From Haplosporangium gracile (lineage: Eukaryota; Mortierellomycota; Mortierellomycetes; Mortierellales; Mortierellaceae), in assembly GCA_015499985.1 (NCBI GenBank), contig JAAAUF010000955.1, positions 1-13,044 on the forward strand: a stretch of 13,044 bases of DNA, given 5' to 3'. Position 1 is the stretch's first letter. Each line of letters opens with the position of its first letter. Made by a program: the position numbers and the translations under genes. The notes beneath the pieces were generated by a model, which had not been told where the DNA came from, ran no database searches, and was given only the letters and a program-made list of their open reading frames with translations. Shown piece after piece: positions 1 through 8,433 of this stretch.

Positions 1-21
1 AAAAAAAAAAAAAAAAAAAAA
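1..21. repeat. Poly(A) homopolymer at window edge
   Basis: Twenty-one consecutive A residues open the window. The window begins inside the tract, so its true length is unknown. It lies about 130 bp upstream of the RhoGEF start and may simply be an A-rich promoter tract. There is no adjoining element that would make it a retrotransposon tail. Confidence 0.7.
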
Positions 22-150
22 GAGTCTTCTTTTTTCACCTCCTTGTACACTTCTTCCAACGCTTGTAGACTTCGTTTTTTTTTAGCATTACGACAGCAAA
101 TCCGACCTCCTCCCTACGCCCCTGGCTGACCCTATTCGGTTTTCAGCACA

Positions 151-3100
151 ATGAAGACAAGCGACTATACATCCCTTCTTAACGACAGACTCAATCTGGC
201 GCGAGACCGACTCAACCTCCCCATCGCCTGTGTCCCAATCGATATCCAGAGCTCAATACCTATGCGCTTTGCTGACAAGGGACCCTCGTCCAAAGCAAAA
301 GCAAAGCCGCCAAAAATACCAGCAGAAGCAACAACAACAGCAGCAGCCACTGTCGTGACACCCTCTAAAGCATTACCTGTGCCCAAAAATAAGGTGGCGA
401 CTCACAATACAGCACTATACGCTGTTTCATCTACGACAAAGAAAGCCAATGCTGTACAAGGTGGGTGCCAACAACCAGGCGATGATGCCGTTTGTAGTAG
501 AAAAGACCTGCCCCCTCTATTCTGTAACATTCTTTTTTTAAACTGATAGTGAAGAAGTTTTGCATCAAGAAGAGGGAGTGCAGGAAAGAAAAAGAGAGCA
601 ACCTGACCAACACCCCTTTTACTTATATCATTGTTATTATTTCTTTCCCCGAACACATTACACGCACACACATACAGAGAGAGAGAGAGAGAGAGAGAGA
701 CACGTCTTTGTCATCGCTGGACTCACCCCATCGCCCCTTTTTATTTGGGCAACTGACTTGCTGCAGTACGGACAGACGGGTGGGATGGATGGGTGGGTTG
801 TAAAGAAAGCATGAGACGAACAAAGAAAAAGATAAACCCAGTCTATCCATCCAACATGGGAAGAAGAACTGTCTTCCTTTTGTTGTTATTTGTTGCTGTC
901 GTGTCAAGGGTCAGACTGAACTTCTATGAGGGCACTAATGGAATTAAACAATACTGCATTCTTCTTTGTTCATTTCATTCATTCACTTTTTGACACTCAT
1001 TACCTCTTGTCTTTTTTCTGTCCCTAGACAAGGCTGGTCGTCGAAGTTCTTTACCCATACAGCCGGCTGCTCTGTCCAAAGTCCACATTCACGTCCCTAC
1101 TGTTCCATATACCAGCGCCCGCTTTGCCTTGCTCTACAACAACAGCACCACCGCAAGCACTAACGGGTGCTACAACGACAGCAACAGCAACAACTACCGC
1201 CACTACAATCAGAGCAAAGGCAGTCAATACTCGCCAAACTCCGCTTCTTTTTCCAAAACCGCCAATCGTTGCGTCAGTTGGAGTCCCTCACAAGCCATCC
1301 CTGAGGGTCACTATTCCAAAGGATTCACCCTCACGTCCTTCCAAAAGGTTACCGACAAACATCATCACCCCACCTTCACTTCTTCTTCTTCTTCAACTGC
1401 CTCTTCTTCCTCTTCCTCCTCAACATCAACCCACACAGCAACATTATTAGCGTCGTCCCTCAAACGGTCGAACACCAGTCGCCCACAACGGAGAGAGTCA
1501 ACGACCCTCACACCCTTCCAACGACTTGTCGGTCGCTCCAAATCAATCAAGGTCAAGACCTCCACCGCGCTCGTCACAAACATCGTCATGGAGACTGAGA
1601 ACCCAGTCCTTCCCTCGGATGGTTTTGCCTCCTTCCACACCACCACCAATACCCCTCACACCATCAAAACTGATCACATCAACAACACCAACAACACCAA
1701 CCATGCCAACAACGCCAACAGCAACAATAATAGTAGCAACCGACCCAAAAATGTCAGCCCGCGCCTTAGCAAGATCATACACTCCTACGAAGCTAGACCA
1801 TCAGGAGGGCGAGACAAGAACTCGCCCGGCGAAGCTTCTAAGCATAGCAACATCATTCAGTCCCAAGACAGCAGGAACACCGCCCCTTTTACCAACAGTA
1901 ATAGCAACAAGACTCATATCGTTGCAGGCGTGAGTGGACTAGAGTCAGAAAGGGGAGCACCGACTATCGTCCCCATAGCCCCAACCACGACCAAAAGGAA
2001 CACGAGCATTCTACCCGCAAGCACTGCTACCGTCACCACCATTCCGACTTCCAGTAGCATGAAAGTCACCTCCAAACCCAACAGCGCCAACAGCAACAAC
2101 AAGAAAGGTATCAGCCATGCAAAAGATGACCTTGCTGCCAAAGCAGCCTTAATAAGCGATCCCCAACCAAACAAGGTGGGGCTGTCCGAGTCTGTTGACA
2201 CTAATAAGACGGCGATTGCGACCATGTGCGTGGGTCCATGCAAGCCGCTTTGGCAGCACACGCGCACCAACGCCGATCAAATTCGAGCACTCGGGCTCAC
2301 CACCAAAGAGATCCAAAAACAGGAGACAATCTTTGAGCTCATCTACACCGAATCGGAGTACCTCGATGACCTCAAAAACATGCACAAGGTAAACTTATCG
2401 CTTGTCTGATTCATTCTCCGTACTTCGGCTTTTGTTTTTTTTTTTCAGGACATCAAAGGCGTGTCTGCAGGACGACGATCCAACGGCTTATCTAACACTC
2501 TTTGCTTTTATGCTTGTATATTGGGCTAGCTTTTTGTCGAGGAACTGAATGTCAAAATGGCAGAGGCACGCAGGAAGAAACGATCGAGTCCCGACAAGGC
2601 GGATGTGAAACTATACGAGAGACTTGCGCGCTTGCTCTCTCACATCAAGGATCTGTGGAACGGACATCAGTCGCTCTTGCGCGTAAGTTACAATGCGTCT
2701 TGGGTTATTCAGTGGACGTTGCTACGAAATGCACATCATACTCATACTTGTTTTTCATTTGCTTTTTGTTTGAACTTTTTTCTAGTCATTGCAGAACAAA
2801 CAGGAGAGCGAATCGCCGGTTGTGGAAGATATTGGCAGCGTGTTTGAGAGTGTAAGTGATCGCTTGCTCTCACCCTTTTGATAAAGTCATACTGCGTCAA
2901 CCAACAATGTACTAACGAACATTTCGTTCGTTTGCATATTGATTCATACATACTAGTTCTACATGTTTACGATCTACGATTCATACTTTGCCCAGTACAC
3001 CACTTCGTCGCGCGACTTTCAACACATCTCTACAGGAAATTCTGAGCTTTGTCTCATCATTCGGGTAAGTTACGCCAGACAAGACATAATAGTGTGCCTT

Positions 3101-4715
3101 TAGTATGACTCTTTGTCGTCATGCACTTTCACCTAACCCTCTTTAATTACCCGATTCTACTCTTTCAAAGAACCTCCTCAAAGACCCACTCTGCAAGTCG
3201 TTGTCGATGGAGGGTATCTTTCTCAAACCCATCCAGCGTCTTCAAAAGTACCCATTGTTCTTCAAGGTAATCATTACTTGATATCGTGTCTTCAAAGAGA
3301 ATAGCATTGTATCTCACGAGCGCAGTACTGACAGGATGACTCTTTACTCCATAGGATTTAATGAACCTGACGCCAAAGGATGACCAAGATTACGCTCAGC
3401 TGGAACGCGCCCTTAGCAACCACCAGAGGGGTCTGACCAAGATTGACGATCGGATATGGATTGAGGAGCACAATGAGATGTTGAAGGATCTCCAGCAGCG
3501 AATCAAAGGACTGCCATCAGTATGTTGTTCATCCTTGAGTTCGTCGTCTTCTTTTACTTCACTGCCATATGAGCTGTGTGATGACCCGTTTATTAACCAT
3601 GCTGGTGTATTATTTACAATAGAATTTCTCGCTTGTTGAGAAACATCGTTACTTGATCCTGGATGGCCCTGTCTACCGTGTAGCTACTCGTCAGCCAAGC
3701 AAGTTCTCGTTCGGGAAGCATAGCAGCTACAAATCTGAAGGTCATGGAACCTCTATTTCCTCGTCTATGGAATGGCGCGATCGATTCAAAACGCCTGGGT
3801 TGAGCTTTGATGCCGGAGACGATGCAGCACCGATTCTCATCCATCGACCTAGTCAACTAGATTACCACCATCAGCATGCCAAACCAGCCTTCTCGCCCAC
3901 CCCTCCTTCATCACTGGCCTCTTCTGCGTCGTCATCCCAGTCCGGTCTGGCATCACCCACAATGCAGTCATCACCCTTTCCTAGTGGCAACAAGCTGTTC
4001 ACTCCTAGACCCAAGAGCTACATCGACCCTCAGCACTATGACAGTCTCCAGAAATCAGGTTTCTCTTACCAGAGTCCAACCTCCCCACATTCAACTACGA
4101 CACTCCACTCTCTCTCATCGGTCCCTAGTCCAATCTCGATCCCCAACAACTCTACACTCAAGCAACCTTCAGTATCGCAATTGGTCTCGCACTACAACTT
4201 CAATCTCTCTTCCAGTTTCTCCAACTTTGCGAGCATTGGTGCGACGGGCCATCCTCGAAACACCTCCTCGTCGGCTTTACATTTGCCGGGGATGATCAAG
4301 AACTCAACGGACGTTGAGGCAGAGTATCATGTCTTTGTCTTTACGGACATTGTCCTCTGGACCAAGCGGGTGATGAGCCGATACCATCGAAAGGAGGGTA
4401 TTCCCTGGAACTTTAAGCTTGTCGAGCCTGTCTCTCGCCTCACCAGTGTCTGCAATACCGGCGAAGGTAAATAAGGAATCCATTTATTGCAGTCTTGAGG
4501 AAGTGTTTGATTGCGGAAAAATCTCTAACGCCCTTCTTTCCTTATACTATGTACTAATAGACAATGTGTTTATGTGCACCTCAGTGAATACAAGCAGCAC
4601 GAGCTACATGGTGCGGACAGAGGATGAGATTGCAGCGAGGATGTGGCGGACGACTGTCCCGACGCTTGTTCCTTTCCATTGCTCGCGTAACCTACGAGAT
4701 CGCAGTAAGCGATAG
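151..4715 (+). CDS. Rho guanine-nucleotide exchange factor (DH-PH), nine exons
   Basis: Predicted RhoGEF that would load GTP on Rho/Rac/Cdc42-type GTPases at membranes during polarity and cell-wall signalling (family knowledge). Proposed exons: 151-460, 1028-2388, 2530-2682, 2786-2851, 2957-3064, 3171-3266, 3355-3519, 3623-4466, 4561-4715, giving about 1085 residues. All junctions are GT-AG and keep frame; the exon 1/2 junction completes a GAC codon. Residues 1-530 are Ser/Thr/Asn/Pro-rich and look disordered. The DH domain spans about 532-753: its first helix holds ELIYTESEYLDDLKNMHK, and the hallmark block FLKPIQRLQKYPLFFKDLM covers exons 6-7. The PH domain starts about 754 (FSLVEKHRYLILDGPVY), is interrupted by about 190 Ser/Pro-rich residues, and resumes with YHVFVFTDIVLWTKR; the C-terminal helix carries a Trp (AARMW). 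No CNH domain follows. The start at 151 is the first ATG of the frame, but a CTGAC plus TTTTCAG lies just before it, so an upstream exon is possible. The acceptor of intron 2 is ambiguous (2448 or 2529); 2529 gives the better DH fit. Confidence 0.9.
461..1027 (+). other. Long first intron of the RhoGEF gene
   Basis: The donor CAAG|GTGGGT at 460/461 and acceptor CCCTAG at 1027 join exon 1 to exon 2 in frame. At 567 nt the intron is several times longer than the other seven in this gene, which run about 85-141 nt. It contains C/T-rich stretches and a GA microsatellite. Short open frames inside it show no recognisable protein. It could hold an internal promoter for a shorter transcript, but no clear TATA box was seen. 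Confidence 0.75.
676..700. repeat. (AG)n microsatellite
   Basis: About twelve AG units in a row, directly after a CA-rich stretch (CACGCACACACATAC), within intron 1 of the RhoGEF gene. It is likely length-polymorphic between strains. Confidence 0.95.
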
Positions 4716-4795
4716 TTTTCACGCTCGTCTTTCTTTTTCATTTTTTTAATAACATTGGACATTCCCATATCAATTGGAAGATTCTCGTAACGTAC

Positions 4796-4938
4796 ATGCT
4801 GCGTGCCGTCTGGGCCCTTCCCTCCTCTTTTGGCATCAACGCTCCCACAACCAAAAACAAATCCATGTCGACCTAAAGCCCAAATTCTTTCCGCAACGGT
4901 CTGTCGGCGTAATCCCTGTGCCCTTCTCTGGTGGCCAG
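4796..4938 (+). pseudogene. Arginase, 5' fragment (first exon)
   Basis: Arginase hydrolyses L-arginine to ornithine and urea. This fragment encodes KPKFFPQRSVGVIPVPFSGGQ-like sequence, which matches the N-terminal strand of the family (compare IGIIGAPFSKGQ in animal arginase). It ends at CAG|GTAAAC, a plausible splice donor at 4939. In the frame of that motif there is no ATG. The two candidate starts, ATG at 4796 and ATG at 4865, lie in another frame that stops with TAA at 4874-4876, so a one-base deletion just before the KPKFFPQ segment is inferred. The 4796 start would add a short leader that might be a mitochondrial presequence, which is a guess. The remainder of the enzyme lies at 9050-10009. 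It follows the RhoGEF stop by about 80 bp. Family assignment is secure; the exact start and frameshift are inferred. Confidence 0.8.
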
Positions 4939-5063
4939 GTAAACAAGATAAGACAAAAGGCTCATCGTCTCCCTACTTCTTCTGCGTGCGATGGGACCAT
5001 GGAGCAAGAAAAAGAGAGAGCTGAACAGCAATGATCCAAAAATACTTTTTATTTATTATCAGA

Positions 5064-5252
5064 TCACCGCCACACACCTTTCTTCTCGTCGTTGTTGTTG
5101 ACATTGCCAAGCACGATGGGGATCTCGTCGTCGTTGTCGTCGTCTGGAATGGAGATACGCCAAAAGGTAAGCTCATTAGCAGCAACATCATCGAATCTGG
5201 GTGCCGTCTTGGCCTTGATGAGGTCGTTGATCGACAGGGAACGCGTTGGTGG
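5064..5252 (-). pseudogene. Crinkler (CRN) N-terminal domain fragment
   Basis: On the minus strand this open stretch reads INDLIKAKTAPRFDDVAANE, then LTFWRISIPDDDNDDEIPIV, then LGNVNNNDEKK and a stop. This follows the ubiquitin-like N-terminal domain of fungal Crinklers (a helix of the DLIKxxKxPxFDD type, a strand of the LTLWRVSIP type, then an acidic turn and a PIxLxxV segment). CRN proteins in fungi and oomycetes are modular, with this header in front of variable nuclease-like or kinase-like C-termini (family knowledge). Just upstream a different frame reads NAFPVD, also typical of the header, so an internal deletion or frameshift is inferred. No ATG leads the fragment, and the frame stops where the header should continue. 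No C-terminal domain is present; the truncated end points toward the left edge of the arginase-splitting block. Confidence 0.7.
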
Positions 5253-5271
5253 TTAAATAAATATCTGATGA

Positions 5272-6906
5272 CGTTTCTTAATCTTGCCATCTCTCTCTGT
5301 TTACAAGCCACTTGAAAACGGCGACGAGATGTGGCACATGGGATTTGCTGGCAACGGAGAATTTCTCGCTACGAGCCTCGAAGGGCTTCTTCTCCAATCG
5401 GGTCACATGGTGCTACTTGTTAACAAGGTAGAAGTTTTCGGTCGAACTCCTAGCGAGGATCCTCACAGGCTGGATGTCGCCCGCCCAATAGGCAAGAGGT
5501 CATTCATCGTTGTCAACGAGTGGCATGACGAGGCACATAAGGTCATGATTGGTACCGTGAAGTGGAACGCGCTGGTAACACTGGCAGTTATCTTGACGGA
5601 CGGCAGAGTCATTGTAGGCCCAAATAACAAGTTCTTCTATCCGCACCTCGCCTCCCATCTGTGGATCCGAAAGGACAAGAGAACACCCCTTTTCAACACC
5701 ATGGAGCGATAGGTTCGGTCTAAATTTGATGTCAAGTCGACCTTTGGGGACTTTGCCGCTGTCGATCCGCTACTGAATGACTTCAGGACTTTACCGGTTA
5801 CGTTAAAGACGCTCTACGAGTTCAAGACGGACAATGCATGGTCAGGTCTCAAAGTGGGAGCATTCGTTTTTCACCAACTATACAACGGCCAACACAAGAT
5901 TAACAAAGCTGAGGTGTAGAGCTGCATGGAGGAGGCTTTCAAGCGGTGTAAAGACAAGCCATGCAAGATCCTCGACATTGTTGGGCAGATATTGAATATC
6001 ATGGTGGAGGAGGAGGGAGTCCCAGTATCGAAAGAGGTCAACAAACATTTGACAGAACTGGCGCCCAAGCTGAGCAGCGAGATCTGGACTCTTAACAAGG
6101 ACGAGGTCTTAGAGCGATGGAAACTTTGTGTCGTGCAATTCCAAGACCCGACAAGCCGTTTGGTCGACAGCTTCTCAAGGTCTCGGCAATAAAGGCGACT
6201 ACAACATGTACTTTCAGGATGATGGCAATCTTGTTATCTACGATATCAAAGGCAAGTCTAGTGTGTGTGAATGAATATTCATCAGCATATGTAAATTGAA
6301 TGCATTGTTGACTTACATATGTTAATGAATATTCATTCACACACACTAGGCAAGCCAATTTGGTCTTCTGTAACCTACGATGGGTCTTCCTATAACTTCA
6401 GGCTCAAGGCCGTAGATTGGCAATTCAGAGACGGTCAAATGTTTATAACCGATGGGCAAGGCCGCGCTGCCTGGGGTTCTAGTGCCAGTTCTGCCCATGA
6501 CAAAGTGCCTATCCAGCAGAAGGACCGTGATGGTGGGTCGTCAGGCTATTGTTTGGATGCCGGAATGAATAGTTCTGGCGCCGCAACCATTCTCAACAAA
6601 TGCAATGATAGCGACAAGCAGCTATGGACCATTCTCACAGATGGCGTTATCAAAAACACGCTCACAGGCTTATGTTTGACGAATTCCGGTTCCGGCAGTA
6701 CCAATGGCGGCACAATTATAGTATTTCGATGCACTCAAGGCTCTAACCAGACATGGGAACTCAACTCAGATGGAACTATCAGAAATCCCTCAGCAGGAAA
6801 GTGCCTGGACAATATGAGACAGCAACTGGTGGTTGGCAATAAGATTCAAGCCTGGGACTGTATCAATGCATGGTCGGAGAAGTGGTGGATTGGTAGAATT
6901 CCATAA
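5272..6906 (+). pseudogene. Decayed lectin gene: unknown N-terminal region + bulb-type lectin + ricin-B lectin
   Basis: The first part is open in one frame from 5272 to 6189, apart from TAG at 5710 and TAG at 5917, and encodes about 270 residues of a region I do not recognise. The first in-frame ATG is at 5329 (MWHMG), but the frame is open upstream. Around 6120-6150 the coding signal moves to another frame (AVWSTASQGLGNKGDYNMYF) and continues into QDDGNLVIYD at 6215-6244, the QxDxNxVxY mannose-binding signature of bulb-type lectins; part of an earlier repeat seems deleted. The domain is interrupted by a 98-nt hairpin and continues as GKPIWSS at 6349. A ricin-B (beta-trefoil) domain follows at about 6535-6900 with GYCLDAG, KQLWTI, GLCLTN, NQTWEL, GKCLDN and EKWWI, the expected three QxW-like repeats. 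The stop is TAA at 6904. Two nonsense codons and a frameshift make a pseudogene likely, though splicing could hide some defects. No signal peptide was found. Confidence 0.75.
6250..6354 (+). mobile_element. Foldback (MITE-like) element forming a putative GC-AG intron
   Basis: Arms at 6258-6294 and 6313-6349 are reverse complements over 37 nt with two mismatches, around an 18-nt loop. AGGCAAG occurs at 6250-6256 and again at 6348-6354, consistent with a target-site duplication; because the right arm overlaps the repeat, the true duplication may be only GCAAG. Removing 98 nt restores the bulb-lectin reading frame (DIKGKPIWSS). The same 98 nt read as an intron at 6252-6349: donor AAAG|GCAAGT, the consensus for GC-AG introns; acceptor ACTAG|G; and a possible branch site GTTAATG at 6321. 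If retained, the element gives a stop at 6272-6274. It is too short to encode a transposase. Confidence 0.8.
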
Positions 6907-7932
6907 TGAAGCTGTGCAATAAGCTCATTACCTCCAGTTTAGATTGCATGCTCCCCTCCATTTGGGTTACGAAGATGATGAAGGAAGTCTTATGCCCATT
7001 ATCCGAGCAGACGAACCAAGTCTGTGCCCTCCCAACCCTCCTTCCTTCGTGCTCGATCTGAGAGAGATCGATGCATGTTTCTTTTTATTTTCCTTTTTAG
7101 TTTAGTTTCTCGAGCGCAACCAAAAGAAGATTGATTACATAAACATGGATAATGTTACAGTCGAAAGTGGTTTTTATGGCCATTCTGATAGTGAAAACGG
7201 CCATAAAAACCACTTTCGACTGTACTAAAGAAATTTTGGGTTGTTTTTTCATACACTTTCTCAACTACACAATCAACTCATAACCCTGAGTCCAAATTTA
7301 TTTTTTTCTAAAGCATTTCTAAATTGCTAATGGTCTCTGTAAGGGTTGTTCTAGATCTGATGGACCCAGACTGCACTTTGGACAGCTCAATGGCTTGTCA
7401 CTGTTGCAGCAATCGAAACGACAGGCAGTCCTTGAAAGCTGCTCCTCAACTCGTCGGCACAACTCTTAAAAATGGGTCGTGAGAGAGCAACATTGTTTAA
7501 GAGCAGAGACCTGTTTTAATAAACCCCATCTGCCAGACCGCTATGAGTAGTAAATGGTTCTGGTTCCAAGACAAGAAAACGAGAGGTGACTTGCTGCTAC
7601 GCTGCGATCAAGGGTCGCCAAAAAAACAAGCGTTGTTTTAAAAAGAAGTGCCACACGAGTAGTTCTCAGGAATCCAGGCTGTGCAAGCGTTTCTGGGCTG
7701 CCCTTAAGATCTGGAACGACCCCCGTAGCTTATAAACGGGCACTGGCCATGTTGCTGAACCCAGTACGCATAGCATATGCGATTAGGAATAATAGTTGTA
7801 CGTCTAACGTGCCAAAGATGAATTGAAAAAATGTAGCAGCTAGAACCTCACCATCCGCGTAGGAAGTTTGCGAGGAAAGGGAAAACTACACTAGAAGGGG
7901 TGAAATGGGCGGGACATGAAAAGGAAACGACC
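6907..7932. other. Gene-poor stretch between lectin and secreted-protein genes
   Basis: The stretch contains the foldback element at 7156-7224. Around 7547-7735 (+) there is a 62-codon open stretch without ATG, rich in Lys and Cys (for example CCYAAIKGRQKNKRCFKKKC). A minus-strand stretch around 7335-7470 also reads as cysteine-rich. Neither is recognised, and both could be remnants or chance. Nothing else is supported. Confidence 0.4.
7156..7224. repeat. Perfect 26-bp inverted repeat (foldback element or hairpin)
   Basis: TACAGTCGAAAGTGGTTTTT plus ATGGCC at 7156-7181 is the exact reverse complement of 7199-7224, around a 17-nt spacer. The hairpin is unlike the one at 6258-6349. It lies about 250 bp after the lectin stop. 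It could be a small nonautonomous foldback transposon or a hairpin in a transcript 3' end. No obvious target-site duplication flanks it. Confidence 0.9.
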
Positions 7933-8358
7933 TTAGTTGTTGTTCTGGTCAATCTGCTTAGCTCTACGTTTCTCTTCACGGATTTCTCTCCTGTATTGCG
8001 CAGCAGTAGCGCACCAACCTCCTGTTTTTTTCTCAAAAGCAGCATCCTTTTCTTCATCACCAAAATTTTCCTCCCATTCCTCATCAAACATGGAGAAGAT
8101 TCCTAATCCAGGGCAGGGTTCATTATCTTCGCAATATCCAAGGAATTCTGAGGGCTGAGATGGGTCCTGCTTGACGAGTGGAGGATAGTTACAAGACTGG
8201 CCATCACATTCAGTTGCGATATCAATGGGTACACCGAACATGTTCACAGAACCATCTCCCTCCCATATAGCACGAAGTCCGGGTGACCAGTCCTCCGCCA
8301 GAGTAAAAACGGCTAGCAAGGCTAGTGAAACTAAGATAGTGATTTGCTTGTTTAACAT
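7933..8358 (-). CDS. Small secreted cysteine-containing protein, candidate effector
   Basis: Predicted protein of 141 residues. The start at 8358 is preferred over the in-frame ATG at 8433 because it opens directly on a signal peptide: MLNKQ, a hydrophobic core ITILVSLALLAVFTLA, and likely cleavage before EDW at about residue 22. The mature chain has five cysteines (C51, C56, C76, C82, C116), the first four in pairs (CDGQSC and CEDNEPC). An acidic middle (FDEEWEENFGDEEKD) is followed by a basic tail (RREIREEKRRAK). No intron is needed and there are no internal stops, in contrast to the lectin and Crinkler remnants in the same block. The family is not recognised. Secretion, small size and context suggest an apoplastic or interaction protein, which is inference. 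The odd cysteine count leaves one residue unpaired unless the chain dimerises. Confidence 0.75.
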   Translation of the reverse strand: MLNKQITILVSLALLAVFTLAEDWSPGLRAIWEGDGSVNMFGVPIDIATECDGQSCNYPPLVKQDPSQPSEFLGYCEDNEPCPGLGIFSMFDEEWEENFGDEEKDAAFEKKTGGWCATAAQYRREIREEKRRAKQIDQNNN

Positions 8359-8433
8359 TGGGGAAGACGTGAATGGATGTGTAAAGTTGAAAAAGATGAG
8401 CCGAAAATTCAATGGCCCCCTAAGCAGGCTCAC

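Noticed and set aside
4703..4782. Splicing of the RhoGEF (donor-like GTAAGC near 4704) into the following exon
   Set aside because: The downstream exon is the arginase N-terminus, so fusion would be read-through; the TAG at 4713 is the simpler end. Not excluded as a rare transcript.
4960..5000. A possible remnant of the missing arginase segment (GATGGGACCA near 4990, resembling a DGP coding stretch)
   Set aside because: Only ten bases match, there is no acceptor before it and the flanking codons do not fit; chance cannot be excluded.
4973..5311. 112-residue minus-strand frame
   Set aside because: The neighbouring minus-strand frame gives the Crinkler-like sequence; this one reads a Thr run from the same GAC repeats and is a shadow.
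5710..5919. TAG read through or reassigned to glutamine in this organism
   Set aside because: The RhoGEF ends at a TAG and the same block carries a frameshift and other damage, so pseudogene decay explains the stops better.
8359..8433. Upstream in-frame ATG of the secreted-protein gene
   Set aside because: It would place 25 residues ahead of the signal peptide and bury its hydrophobic core; the ATG at 8358 starts a canonical signal peptide.
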